NCBI RefSeq assembly: GCF_027497995.1
Contig: NZ_JAODBT010000001.1
Location: forward strand, 248,001 to 312,000
Origin: Stenotrophomonas sp. Iso1
GTDB lineage: Bacteria > Pseudomonadota > Gammaproteobacteria > Xanthomonadales > Xanthomonadaceae
DNA: 64,000 nucleotides
Direction of reading: 5' to 3'
Shown one piece after another: positions 1 through 9,735 of the stretch. Under the pieces are notes generated by a model that was not told the DNA's origin, ran no database searches, and saw only the letters and a program-made list of their open reading frames with translations. A program made the translations under genes and the position numbers. Each line of letters begins with the position of its first letter. Positions within the stretch are counted from its first letter, which is position 1.

Positions 1-1715
<1,715 letters not shown>

Positions 1716-1741
1716 CAGCCAGCGAGGCCGCCGGCTGTTAG

Positions 1742-1767
1742 CCCCTCTCCCGCATGCGGGAGAGGGG
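1742..1767. repeat. Perfect 26-bp GC-rich palindrome (REP-like element A)
   Basis: The arms CCCCTCTCCCGCA and TGCGGGAGAGGGG are exact reverse complements and are followed by TTGGGGTGAGGG. The same layout recurs at about 46896-46935 (inverted), 50130-50170 and 50266-50302, so it is an interspersed repeat family. It lies 27 bp after the RND pump stop codon and could also act as an mRNA 3' end. Confidence 0.7.
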
Positions 1768-1872
1768 TTGGGGTGAGGGCAAGCTTCAGCTCCGAAAATT
1801 TAGTCTTCGCACCTGCTGCACCCCACCCATTCCAGCGCGACAATACCCCGGCCAACAGAGATCGGACCCACC

Positions 1873-2508
1873 ATGAGCGAGTGTTGCGGCTGCGGCAAAA
1901 CCCTGGAAGTCGAGCGTATGCAGGCGCGGCAACGGCGTGTGCTGTACCAGGTGTTGGCGATTAATCTGGTCACGTTCGTGATGATGATGTTCGCCGCCTG
2001 GCACAGTGGCTCGGCCTCGTTGTTGTCCGGCAGCCTGGATAACCTCGGCGACGTGCTGACCTATGCACTCAGCATCGCGGTGGTGGGCGCCAGCCTTGCC
2101 GCCAAGGCACGCGTGGCGATGCTCAAAGCCTTGTTCATCCTGTGCGCGGCCATCGCCGTGGCGGTGGGCATCGGCTGGAAGCTGGCTCACCCGCATCTGC
2201 CGCTGTTCGAGAGCATGGGCGCTGCCGCGTTGCTGAATCTGGCCGCCAACCTGCTGTGCCTGCGCTTGCTCTGGCCGTACCGGCAGGGTGATATCAATCT
2301 CGCCTCGGCGTGGGCGTGCTCACTGAATGACGTATACGAGGGCGGTGCGGTGATCCTCGCCGCAGCGGCGGTCTGGGCATTCGGCGCCGGCTGGCCGGAC
2401 CTGCTGATCGGCGTGGTCTTGCTGCTGTTGTTCCTGCGCTCGGCCTGGCGCGTGGCCCGTGCTGCATGGCGCGAGCTGCAGCTGAACAAGGTTGCCCACG
2501 CCTCGTAG
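1873..2508 (+). CDS. Short CDF-like cation transporter
   Basis: A 211-residue membrane protein with about six hydrophobic segments. It looks like the membrane half of a cation diffusion facilitator, a proton-coupled exporter of Zn, Co, Ni or Fe ions. Helix 2 carries D56 and D60 in LDNLGD, matching the family's metal-site DxxxD pattern. The helix-5 site (CSLNDVYEGG) lacks the usual HxxxD. The cytoplasmic C-terminal metal-binding domain found in ~300-residue members is absent. The N-terminus has three clustered cysteines (C4, C5, C7), a plausible metal-sensing or binding site. It sits 158 bp downstream of the RND metal pump in the same direction. Family call is fairly sure; substrate is unknown. 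Confidence 0.75.
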   Translation: MSECCGCGKTLEVERMQARQRRVLYQVLAINLVTFVMMMFAAWHSGSASLLSGSLDNLGDVLTYALSIAVVGASLAAKARVAMLKALFILCAAIAVAVGIGWKLAHPHLPLFESMGAAALLNLAANLLCLRLLWPYRQGDINLASAWACSLNDVYEGGAVILAAAAVWAFGAGWPDLLIGVVLLLLFLRSAWRVARAAWRELQLNKVAHAS

Positions 2509-2578
2509 TCGCTCATGACTTGATGCTTGCTGTCCCCAGCTTTTAGAGTTTGGAGCGGCACATTCAGGGAGAGCGGCC

Positions 2579-3271
2579 ATGAAGGCACGGCAGGTTGTTC
2601 TGGCAGCGGGGCTGATGGCGGTGTTCAGTGGCAATGTTGCGGCCGAAGACACCGACATCTACATCGAGTTCCTGTGGTCCAAGCCATCGGCTGATTCGCT
2701 CGCCCGGCAGCAGACCCGGCAGTTCGTCACCGAGGGCGGACATGACCATCAAATCTGCGTCGCCGCCAATGCCAAACCCACCGAGGTAGGCGGGTTGCAG
2801 CTTGAGCTGCTCGACGCGCAGGGCAAGCGTGTATCGCTGCAGCAACATGCCGATTACCAAGGTACCAAGCGCTGCTATCCCGCTGATCTGGGCAAGGATG
2901 GCGCGCCGGGTGAATGGACGGTGCGCGCCGTGCTCGGCGATGGCCGTGAACACTCGGCGCAGATCCGGGTCGATCACCGCATCGAGGATTCGCCGCAGTA
3001 TCGGGAGCTGTCGGCCCCTTATGTGGCCGGGCGCCCCAACTACGACGCCTCGATCCCGGCGGAGCAGTGGGTTGGCCGGTTGGTCTGGGCGATGGACGTG
3101 GACCCGCAGGGCAAGGTCACCCATGTGGACGTCGAAGTGGCCGAGGGTGTGGGTGAACGGCTGCGTGAACGGGCCATCGCCGCCGGTTACATGAGCCTGT
3201 TCCCGCCCGACCCGGCCCGCGCCACTACCCCGCTGCGCTGGCGCCGGACCCTGTCATTCGCCCCTGAATGA
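2579..3271 (+). CDS. Secreted hypothetical protein, DUF3859/TonB-C-like C-terminus
   Basis: A 230-residue protein beginning with a clear signal peptide (basic start, hydrophobic core, VAA cleavage near residue 22), so it is probably periplasmic. The middle holds two cysteines (in HQICVAA and KRCYPAD) that could form a disulfide, and looks like a beta-sandwich. The last ~80 residues (WAMDVDPQGKVTHVDVEVAE and onward) resemble the fold of TonB C-terminal or energy-transducer domains, but there is no transmembrane anchor or proline-rich linker, so it is not TonB. The start at 2579 has a GGGAGAG ribosome site just upstream. Function is not known; the domain names are resemblance only. Confidence 0.65.
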   Translation: MKARQVVLAAGLMAVFSGNVAAEDTDIYIEFLWSKPSADSLARQQTRQFVTEGGHDHQICVAANAKPTEVGGLQLELLDAQGKRVSLQQHADYQGTKRCYPADLGKDGAPGEWTVRAVLGDGREHSAQIRVDHRIEDSPQYRELSAPYVAGRPNYDASIPAEQWVGRLVWAMDVDPQGKVTHVDVEVAEGVGERLRERAIAAGYMSLFPPDPARATTPLRWRRTLSFAPE

Positions 3272-3290
3272 GCCCTCCGAGGGGCGGGAT

Positions 3291-3319
3291 TTGCACTGAG
3301 GGCCGCTCGCTTGCATAAT
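3291..3319 (+). promoter_or_regulatory. Sigma70-type promoter for rpmB-rpmG
   Basis: TTGCAC (3291-3296) and CATAAT (3314-3319) are separated by exactly 17 bp, close to the housekeeping consensus. Predicted transcription starts near 3326, giving a leader of about 158 nt before rpmB. Confidence 0.65.
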
Positions 3320-3483
3320 TGCCGGCTCGCTGTGTCCGGAAACCTCCGGATCGGTGGCCGGGAACACGTCATTCGGCCCACCCTCGACAGCGTAACCCTT
3401 TGATTCCCATGACGCGTGGCGGGTAACCGCCGGGGCCGCCGTCTTCCTGGCTAAGGAAGTCATCAACATTACCGAGGTGCGCA

Positions 3484-3720
3484 ATGTCCCGCGTATGCCA
3501 AGTTTCCGGCAAGGGAGTGCAGACGGGTAACAACGTCTCGCACGCCAACAACAAGACCCGTCGTCGTTTCCTGCCCAACCTGCACGAGCGCCGTTTCTGG
3601 GTTGCCAGCGAGAACCGCTGGGTCAAGCTTCGTGTTTCCGCGCATGCACTGCGCACCATCGACAAGAACGGCATTGATTCCGTTCTGGCTGAGCTGCGTG
3701 CGCGCGGCGAAAAGGTCTGA
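3484..3720 (+). CDS. rpmB: 50S ribosomal protein L28
   Basis: A 78-residue basic protein starting [11 protein letters not shown] and containing the signature [18 protein letters not shown], which identifies bacterial L28 of the large ribosomal subunit. Length matches the family exactly. It has only one cysteine near the N-terminus, so it is the zinc-independent form. A GAGGTG ribosome site lies just upstream. rpmG follows after 13 bp, the standard rpmB-rpmG operon. A long leader separates it from its promoter. Confidence 0.98.
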   Translation: MSRVCQVSGKGVQTGNNVSHANNKTRRRFLPNLHERRFWVASENRWVKLRVSAHALRTIDKNGIDSVLAELRARGEKV

Positions 3721-3733
3721 GGAGTAGACAATC

Positions 3734-3898
3734 ATGGCAGGCAAGCGCGATAAGGTCCGTATGATTTCGACCGCTGGTACCGGTCACTTCTACACGACCG
3801 ACAAGAACAAGAAGAACACCCCGGGGAAGATGGAATTCTCCAAGTACGATCCGGTTGTGCGTAAGCACGTCCTCTACAAGGAAGGCAAGATCAAGTAA
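3734..3898 (+). CDS. rpmG: 50S ribosomal protein L33
   Basis: A 54-residue basic protein beginning [20 protein letters not shown] and ending in YKEGKIK, typical of bacterial L33 of the large subunit. It has no cysteines, so it is the zinc-free (C-minus) form that works under zinc limitation. It is the second gene of the rpmB operon, with GGAG 10 bp before its ATG, and a strong intrinsic terminator follows within 35 bp of its stop. Confidence 0.97.
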   Translation: MAGKRDKVRMISTAGTGHFYTTDKNKKNTPGKMEFSKYDPVVRKHVLYKEGKIK

Positions 3899-3930
3899 TC
3901 CGCCTGCGGATTGTTTGGCTTACCGTGTCG

Positions 3931-3960
3931 CACAAAACCCGCCGAAAGGCGGGTTTTGTG
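3931..3960 (+). terminator. Intrinsic terminator after rpmG
   Basis: A perfect 13-bp stem (CACAAAACCCGCC / GGCGGGTTTTGTG) with a GAAA tetraloop, followed by TTTC. The A-rich left and T-rich right arm could work in both directions. Confidence 0.9.
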
Positions 3961-4040
3961 TTTCAGCGGTGTGAAAAAGCAGCGGCGCATCGCCCATGAG
4001 CTCATGCGCCAGGGGCATCAGGTAATTACGTGGCATCGCC

Positions 4041-4046
4041 TACAAT
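4041..4046 (+). promoter_or_regulatory. -10 element TACAAT for a leaderless mRNA
   Basis: TACAAT ends 7 nt before the ATG at 4054, so transcription should start at or next to the A of the start codon. No ribosome-binding site is present. Four other genes in this window share the arrangement. Confidence 0.6.
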
Positions 4047-4053
4047 CGGGCCA

Positions 4054-5433
4054 ATGAGCGTGATTGATAACTCCGGGCCGTGTGATGTGGCCATCATCGG
4101 CGGCGGTGCCGCCGGCGTCCTTACTGCCATTGGCGTGCTGCGCGGTGCGCAACAACCGCTGCGTGTGCTGATCCTGGAGCCGTCGCTGCCACTGGGGCGT
4201 GGCGTGGCGTATGCCACCACCTACCCCGAACACCTGCTCAACGTGCCGGCCGGCAAGATGGGCGGCTTCCCTGACAAGGTCGAGGATTTTCTCGATTACC
4301 TGCTGGAAGTGCAGGCCTTCCCGGGCGTTGATCGCGACATTCTGGCAACGCACTTCGTGCCGCGCAGTCACTTTGCCGACTACCTGCGCCTTCGTCTGCA
4401 GCAGGCGGTGGAGGCCAGCCGCGCACAATTGGAGATCCGTGCCGAGCGTGTGCAGGCATTGGACCGCGACACGGCCGGTTTCCAACTGACGCTGGCCTCT
4501 GGCCAGCCGTTGCAGGCGCGCCGCGTGGTGTTGGCCTCGGGCAATGCGCTGCGCCCGCTGCCCGCGCGCGGCGCTGGCACGCTGCCGGACGGCAAGCGTG
4601 TGGAAGCCTGGGATTTCGACGCAGTGCATGGCATCGCCGCCAATGCCGATGTGGCCATTGTCGGTTCCGGCCTGAGCATGGCCGACACCGTGGTGTCGCT
4701 GGTGGCGACCGGCCATCGCGGGCGTATCCATGTGTTGTCGCGTCATGCGCTGCTGCCGCTGCCGCATGCCAAGGGGCCGGCGGCTGACTACGACACCGAG
4801 CCGCTGTTGAAAATGGATCTGCGCCAGCGCCTGCACGCGTTGCGTCAGCACGCGGCACAGGCCGCCGAGCGTGGCATTCCGTGGCAGAACGTGATGGAGC
4901 GCATTCGTCCGATGGGGCAGACGCTGTGGCAGACGTTGAGCTTCGATGATCAGCGTCGTTTCCTGCGGCATGTGGTGCGCTATTGGGACGTGCACCGTCA
5001 CCGGATTGCCGCCTCAGTGCACGCGCAGCTGATGGAACTGCAACAACAAGGGCAACTGCAGCTGCACCGTGGCCGCCTGGAAACCGCTTTTGCTGATGGC
5101 GCCTGCGTGCAACTCACCGCGTTCGACAAACGCCGTCATCCATTCCAGTTGGACGTGCAGTACGTCATCAACGCCACCGGCGTGGAGATGCGTGCGCAGG
5201 CCATGCGCAATGTGTTGCTGCAGCAGTTGCTGGGCAGTGGTATCGCACGTCCGGGCCCGCACGGCATGGGCATCGACAGCGCCGCCGATGGCAGCCTGCT
5301 CGATGCTGATGGCGTCGTTGAGCCGCGCGTGCAGGTGCTTGGCAGCCTGCGTATTGGCCGGTTGTGGGAGAGCCTGGCCATTCCCGAATTGCGTGCGCAG
5401 GCCGCGCAGGCGGCAACCGCGCTGCTGGGGTAA
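4054..5433 (+). CDS. FAD/NAD(P)-binding protein (COG4529 / NAD_binding_9 type)
   Basis: A 459-residue predicted cytoplasmic flavoprotein. Near the N-terminus VAIIGGGAAGVLTA is a dinucleotide-binding Rossmann motif (GxGxxG), and a second one, DVAIVGSGLSMADT, lies near residue 205, as in two-nucleotide-domain oxidoreductases. RGVAYATTYPEHLLNVPAGKMG is typical of the HI0933/YdhS-like uncharacterised FAD family. The substrate is unknown. The ATG at 4054 was chosen over the in-frame GTG at 4030 because a TACAAT box lies 7 nt before it and the GGG motif then falls at the usual place. The next gene starts 70 bp downstream from its own -10-like element, so co-transcription is uncertain. Confidence 0.8.
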   Translation: MSVIDNSGPCDVAIIGGGAAGVLTAIGVLRGAQQPLRVLILEPSLPLGRGVAYATTYPEHLLNVPAGKMGGFPDKVEDFLDYLLEVQAFPGVDRDILATHFVPRSHFADYLRLRLQQAVEASRAQLEIRAERVQALDRDTAGFQLTLASGQPLQARRVVLASGNALRPLPARGAGTLPDGKRVEAWDFDAVHGIAANADVAIVGSGLSMADTVVSLVATGHRGRIHVLSRHALLPLPHAKGPAADYDTEPLLKMDLRQRLHALRQHAAQAAERGIPWQNVMERIRPMGQTLWQTLSFDDQRRFLRHVVRYWDVHRHRIAASVHAQLMELQQQGQLQLHRGRLETAFADGACVQLTAFDKRRHPFQLDVQYVINATGVEMRAQAMRNVLLQQLLGSGIARPGPHGMGIDSAADGSLLDADGVVEPRVQVLGSLRIGRLWESLAIPELRAQAAQAATALLG

Positions 5434-5462
5434 GGCACTCCAGCCATTGCGGCAGGGGTATG

Positions 5463-5468
5463 TATAGT
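5463..5468 (+). promoter_or_regulatory. Possible -10 element for rhombotarget operon
   Basis: TATAGT lies 35 bp before the ATG at 5504, with an AGGGAGA ribosome site between. No convincing -35 hexamer is visible. Confidence 0.35.
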
Positions 5469-5503
5469 GCCGGCATCGAGCCACACAGGGAGACAGGCGA
5501 CAT

Positions 5504-6397
5504 ATGGAATTGAAGAAGCAGGTGGCGAGCAGCGCAAAACGTGCGCGTCCTGTCAGGCCCGTGGCCTGGATCGTAGCGGCTGCAGTGACGCTGCTGCTGG
5601 GCGGTTGCGCCACCTTGTTCGGGGAAGGTAGCCAGCGCCGTGGTGTTTCCAGCAGTGTGGTGGATTACTTGTATCCGACTGGCGAGACGTTCGAACCGGC
5701 CACCGAAGGTGGGGTGCCGCAGGTGCGGTTGCCGGCGCGCGTGGGCCTGGTATTCGTGCCTTCGCACAACGACCCGGTAGGCGTCAGCGCCGCTGATCGC
5801 AGCGCGTTGCTGGAGAAGGTGCGGCAGGCATTCCGTGCGCAGCCGTTCATTGAACGCATCGAAGTCATCCCGGACGGCTACCTGCGCCCCAAGGGTGGCT
5901 TTGACAACCTTGAGCAGGTCGCGCGCATGTATGGCGTGGATCTGGTCGCATTGGTGTCCTACGACCAGATCGTCCGTACCGACCAGAACGCGGCATCGCT
6001 GCTGTACTGGACGCTGGTCGGCGCCTATACCATCCACGGCAACAGCAACCAGGTCAGCACCTTTGTGGACACCTCGGTGTTCGACGTGAAGACCCGCACG
6101 CTGTTGTTCCGTGCGCCTGGCACCGACCAGCGCGACGCCGGTTCCACCGCCGTGCGCGTGGATCAAATCCAGGCGCGTCTGGCTGGTGAGAGTTTCAGCG
6201 TGGCGATGAACGCCATGACCAGTAATCTGGATAAATCCATTGCGGATTTCGCGGTGCGCGCACGCGAGGAAGGCCAAGTGAAGCTGGTGGATCGTCGTTC
6301 TGGTGGCGAGTGGCGCCGAGGTGGTGGCGGGAGTACGCAGTGGTGGGAACTGGCCTTGTTGCTGGCCGGCGCCGCGCTGCTGTTGCGTCGTCGCTGA
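5504..6397 (+). CDS. Rhombotarget lipoprotein with GlyGly-CTERM tail
   Basis: A 297-residue exported protein. The N-terminus has a basic stretch, a hydrophobic core and a lipobox LLGGC with lipid-acceptor C35, so it should be a lipoprotein. The C-terminus has a glycine run (RRGGGGS), a hydrophobic helix and a terminal RRR, the tripartite GlyGly-CTERM sorting signal recognised by rhombosortases. Between them lies a soluble domain with LVALVSYDQIV and VDTSVFDVKTRTLLFRAPG stretches that recur in this lipoprotein family; its role is unknown. The very next gene, overlapping its 3' end, encodes a rhombosortase, so the tail is presumably cut by it after export. A double-modified protein, lipidated at one end and processed at the other, is unusual. 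Confidence 0.85.
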   Translation: MELKKQVASSAKRARPVRPVAWIVAAAVTLLLGGCATLFGEGSQRRGVSSSVVDYLYPTGETFEPATEGGVPQVRLPARVGLVFVPSHNDPVGVSAADRSALLEKVRQAFRAQPFIERIEVIPDGYLRPKGGFDNLEQVARMYGVDLVALVSYDQIVRTDQNAASLLYWTLVGAYTIHGNSNQVSTFVDTSVFDVKTRTLLFRAPGTDQRDAGSTAVRVDQIQARLAGESFSVAMNAMTSNLDKSIADFAVRAREEGQVKLVDRRSGGEWRRGGGGSTQWWELALLLAGAALLLRRR

Positions 6398-6939
6398 TCC
6401 TGTTGCCGGCGGTTCTGGCCAGTGCGGTAGCCCTGCGCTGGCCGGCGGCTGCGGCAGCACTTGTGCTAGACCGTGCTGCGCTGGCGCAAGGGCAATGGTG
6501 GCGGCTGTGGAGTGGCCACCTGATGCACCTGGACACGACCCATGCAGTGGTGAACCTGGCGGCGCTGGCGGTTACCGTGGCGCTGGCCTGGCGCCAGCGG
6601 ATGCTCGTCAGCATTGCCGCAGCCGCGCTGATCGGCATGCCGCTGCTGTCGCTGACCTTGCTCCAGCTCGACCTCACCTTGCAGTGGTACGCCGGCCTGT
6701 CCGGGCTGCTACATGGCTTGCTGGTCATGGTGCTGCTGCGGCGTGGCGGGGTCATCGCGTGGGCGTTGCTGCTGTTGGTGGCGCTCAAACTGGCCTATGA
6801 ATGGCGTTACGGCAGCCGCTGGGATGGCTTTGCCGTCGTCACTCTGGCGCACCGCCTGGGTGCTGCGTGGGGGCTGATCGGGGCCGTTGCGGCATGGGCC
6901 CCGGGCCGTGTCCGCTACGCGCGTGCGCAGCGGGGCTGA
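6310..6939 (+). CDS. rrtA: Rhombosortase (rhomboid-family intramembrane serine protease)
   Basis: A 209-residue polytopic membrane protein of the rhomboid superfamily. It has the GHLMHLDTTHAVVNLAAL segment (rhomboid H/N loop), the catalytic serine in YAGLSGLLHG, and the catalytic histidine in LAHRLGAAWG. Rhombosortases cleave GlyGly-CTERM tails on exported proteins, and the upstream gene encodes exactly such a substrate. The longest frame starts with GTG at 6310 and overlaps the lipoprotein gene by 88 bp; a GTG about ten codons further on is a possible alternative, so the exact start is uncertain. The pairing of enzyme and target strongly supports the call. Confidence 0.85.
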   Translation: MAPRWWREYAVVGTGLVAGRRRAAVASSLILLPAVLASAVALRWPAAAAALVLDRAALAQGQWWRLWSGHLMHLDTTHAVVNLAALAVTVALAWRQRMLVSIAAAALIGMPLLSLTLLQLDLTLQWYAGLSGLLHGLLVMVLLRRGGVIAWALLLLVALKLAYEWRYGSRWDGFAVVTLAHRLGAAWGLIGAVAAWAPGRVRYARAQRG

Positions 6940-6979
6940 GTCTGCAGCCTGCATTCGGGGAAGGACGCGCGCGGTGTCG

Positions 6980-6985
6980 TAAAAT
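6980..6985 (+). promoter_or_regulatory. -10 element TAAAAT for leaderless uvrD mRNA
   Basis: TAAAAT ends 6 nt before the uvrD ATG at 6992, leaving no room for a ribosome site. Confidence 0.55.
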
Positions 6986-6991
6986 GCGCGC

Positions 6992-9184
6992 ATGGATGTC
7001 TCCCACCTTCTCGACGGGCTGAACGCAGCCCAGCGCGAGGCCGTTTCCGCGCCTCCTGGTCACCACCTGATTCTTGCCGGCGCCGGTTCCGGCAAGACGC
7101 GCGTGCTCATTCACCGTATTGCCTGGCTCAACGAAGTCTTCGAGGTGCCGACGCACGGCATTTTCGCGGTGACGTTCACCAACAAGGCGGCGGGTGAGAT
7201 GCGCCACCGCATCGACGCGCAGTTGCCCAAGGGCAGCCGCGGCATGTGGATCGGCACGTTCCATGGTCTGGCACACCGCCTGCTGCGTTTGCATTGGCCC
7301 GAGGCGAAGTTGCCCGAAGCCTTCCAGGTGATGGATTCCGACGACCAGCTGCGCCTGATCAAGCGCGTGGTGCAGCAGCTGGAACTGGACGACGCCAAGT
7401 ACCCGCCAAAGCAGGTGATGTGGTGGATCAATTCGCAGAAGGATGAGGGCCGCCGGCCACAGCACATCCAGCCCGAGCCGCACGACCAGTGGGGCGAAAC
7501 CATGCGCCAGGCGTACATCGCCTACCAGGAGCGCTGCGACCGCGCCGGGTTGGTGGATTTCGCCGAGCTGCTGCTGCGTGCGCACGAGCTGTTGCGCGAC
7601 AACCCCGGCCTGCTCGCACATTACCGTTCGCGTTTCCGCGAGATTCTGGTTGACGAATTCCAGGACACCAATGCCATCCAGTACGCCTTCGTGCGCGTGC
7701 TGGCCGGCGACAGTGGCCATGTGTTCGTGGTCGGCGACGATGACCAGGCCATCTATGGCTGGCGCGGTGCGAAGGTCGAGAACGTTCAGCGTTTCCTGAA
7801 GGATTTCCCGGGCGCGGAAACCGTGCGCCTGGAGCAGAACTACCGTTCCACCGCCAACATCCTGGGCGCGGCAAATGCGGTCATCGCGCATAACCCGGAC
7901 CGCATCGGTAAAGAGCTGTGGACCGACAGTGGCGATGGCGACCCCATCGATCTGTACGCGGCCTACAACGAAATGGACGAGGCGCGTTACCTGGTGGAGC
8001 GTGCGCGCCAATGGGTGCGCGATGGCGGCAGCTACGGCGACGTCGCGGTGCTTTACCGCAGCAATGCGCAATCGCGCGCGTTCGAAGAAGTGCTACTCAG
8101 CGAACAGGTGCCGTACCGCGTATATGGCGGCATGCGCTTCTTCGAGCGTGCCGAAATCAAGGATGCGCTGGCCTACCTGCGTTTGATGACCAACCGCAAC
8201 GATGACGCAGCGTTCGAGCGCGCGGTGAACACGCCGACGCGCGGCATCGGTGATCGCACGCTGGATGAAGTGCGGCGTATTGCGCGGCAGCAGGCGCTGC
8301 CATTGTGGGAGGCCGCAATGCTGGCCACGCAGGGCAACGACCTCACCTCGCGTGCCAAGAATGCGCTGGCCGGCTTCATCAATCTGGTCCAGCAGGCCAC
8401 TTCCGAGACGGCTGAGATGGACCTGGCCGAGCGCATCGAGCATGTGCTCACGCGTTCGGCATTGCGTGAGCATTGGAGCAAGGAAAGCCGCAACGCGCTG
8501 GATTCGGAATCGCGTACCGACAACCTGGACGAACTGATCTCGGTGGCCTCGCGCTTCGTGCGTCGCGATGACGATATCGAAGAAGGCGCCGAGGACATGA
8601 GCGAGCTGGTGGCATTCCTGTCCTACGCCTCGCTGGAAGCCGGCGAAGGCCAGGCGCAGGCGGGCGAAGAGGGCGTGCAGTTGATGACGCTGCATTCGGC
8701 TAAGGGCCTGGAGTTTCCGCTGGTGTTCCTGGCGGGTATGGAAGAAGGGCTGTTCCCCAGCGCCCGTTCGTTGGAAGAGAGCGGACGCCTGGAAGAAGAG
8801 CGTCGCCTCGCCTACGTCGGCATTACCCGTGCGCGGCAGAAGCTGGTGCTGAGTTACGCCGAATCGCGCCGCATTCATGGGCAGGACAACTACAGCCTGC
8901 CATCGCGTTTCCTGCGCGAAATTCCGCGTGAACTGCTGCATGAAGTACGGCCCAAGGTGCAGGTCTCGCGCCCGGCATCACTGGGTGCCAGCCGCGTGAT
9001 GGGCCACGCGTCCATCGAAGCGCCGCCAATCAAGCTGGGCGTGTTGGTGAACCACCCCAAGTTCGGCGAAGGCATGGTCACCGACTACGAAGGCAACGGT
9101 ACGCATGCGCGCGTGCAGGTCGAGTTCGCCGATGCCGGCAGCAAGTGGCTGGTGATGGCGTATGCCAATTTGACGGTGCTGTAA
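6992..9184 (+). CDS. uvrD: DNA helicase II (UvrD/PcrA family)
   Basis: A 730-residue superfamily 1A helicase that unwinds DNA 3' to 5' in nucleotide-excision and mismatch repair. All motifs are present: Walker A AGAGSGKT (29-36), Walker B DEFQD (221-225), motif III GDDDQAIYGWRGA, motif IV EQNYRSTANIL, motif V LMTLHSAKGLEFPLVF, and motif VI EERRLAYVGITRARQKL. The C-terminus carries the UvrD Tudor-like tail (GVLVNHPKFGEGMV) that binds RNA polymerase in relatives. Length matches UvrD (~720-750). The start follows a -10 box by only 6 nt. A small phosphatase gene begins 8 bp after its stop and is probably co-transcribed. Confidence 0.97.
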   Translation: MDVSHLLDGLNAAQREAVSAPPGHHLILAGAGSGKTRVLIHRIAWLNEVFEVPTHGIFAVTFTNKAAGEMRHRIDAQLPKGSRGMWIGTFHGLAHRLLRLHWPEAKLPEAFQVMDSDDQLRLIKRVVQQLELDDAKYPPKQVMWWINSQKDEGRRPQHIQPEPHDQWGETMRQAYIAYQERCDRAGLVDFAELLLRAHELLRDNPGLLAHYRSRFREILVDEFQDTNAIQYAFVRVLAGDSGHVFVVGDDDQAIYGWRGAKVENVQRFLKDFPGAETVRLEQNYRSTANILGAANAVIAHNPDRIGKELWTDSGDGDPIDLYAAYNEMDEARYLVERARQWVRDGGSYGDVAVLYRSNAQSRAFEEVLLSEQVPYRVYGGMRFFERAEIKDALAYLRLMTNRNDDAAFERAVNTPTRGIGDRTLDEVRRIARQQALPLWEAAMLATQGNDLTSRAKNALAGFINLVQQATSETAEMDLAERIEHVLTRSALREHWSKESRNALDSESRTDNLDELISVASRFVRRDDDIEEGAEDMSELVAFLSYASLEAGEGQAQAGEEGVQLMTLHSAKGLEFPLVFLAGMEEGLFPSARSLEESGRLEEERRLAYVGITRARQKLVLSYAESRRIHGQDNYSLPSRFLREIPRELLHEVRPKVQVSRPASLGASRVMGHASIEAPPIKLGVLVNHPKFGEGMVTDYEGNGTHARVQVEFADAGSKWLVMAYANLTVL

Positions 9185-9192
9185 GGCGCCGC

Positions 9193-9519
9193 ATGGCCCG
9201 CAATGTCCTGTTCGTTTGCAGCCAGAACCGGCTACGCAGCCCCACGGCCGAGCAGGTGTTTGCCGATTGGCCCGGCATCGAGACCGCTTCGGCCGGACTG
9301 AAGCCGGACGCGGACAACCCAGTGACGCCAGAGCTGCTGCAATGGGCTGATCTGATCGTTGTGATGGAGCCGGTGCACAAGCGCCGGCTCGGCGAACGGT
9401 TCCGGCGCTGGCTGTCTGACAAGCGCATCGTTTGCCTGGGCATTCCCGATGACTATGACTTCATGGCGCCGGAGCTGGTGCGTCTTCTGCAGCAGAAGGT
9501 GCCGCCGCTGTTGCGGTGA
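9193..9519 (+). CDS. Low-molecular-weight phosphotyrosine phosphatase-like protein
   Basis: A 108-residue small protein. The N-terminus NVLFVCSQNRLRSPTAEQVF contains the CX5RS phosphate-binding loop of low-molecular-weight tyrosine phosphatases, and PDDYDFM near the C-terminus could supply the general-acid aspartate. It is shorter than classical members (~150 residues), so it belongs to the compact subgroup seen in many proteobacteria, whose substrate is unknown. The ATG at 9193 was preferred to an upstream in-frame ATG because it lies just after the uvrD stop and begins directly with the conserved strand. It is likely read from the uvrD transcript. Confidence 0.8.
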   Translation: MARNVLFVCSQNRLRSPTAEQVFADWPGIETASAGLKPDADNPVTPELLQWADLIVVMEPVHKRRLGERFRRWLSDKRIVCLGIPDDYDFMAPELVRLLQQKVPPLLR

Positions 9520-9638
9520 GTGGGCGGATGTAAGCGCCCCTGTTTTGCAGATCAGCGATCAGCTGTGCAGCAATGCGCGGCTGATAGAGATGTTCCTGCC
9601 GGTGGAGTTCGAGTGGCAGCAGGGGTTTGGGTGAGCCG

Positions 9639-9672
9639 TTGAGCCGGATGCCGTTGATTTGATCCGGCTCAA
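9639..9672. repeat. Inverted repeat between phosphatase and usp genes
   Basis: Perfect 11-bp arms TTGAGCCGGAT and ATCCGGCTCAA with a 12-nt loop, about 63 bp before the usp start. There is no T-run after it, so it is as likely to be an operator as a terminator. Confidence 0.5.
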
Positions 9673-9735
9673 TGCATCGCCTCAACATCGGGTGTGCAAT
9701 GGTTACTGTCACCCCCCGTAGCTAGGAGAACTGCC

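Noticed and set aside
9461..9712. An 83-codon minus-strand open frame between the phosphatase and usp genes
   Set aside because: No ribosome site, overlaps the phosphatase gene, no recognisable protein; it might be a remnant but cannot be supported.
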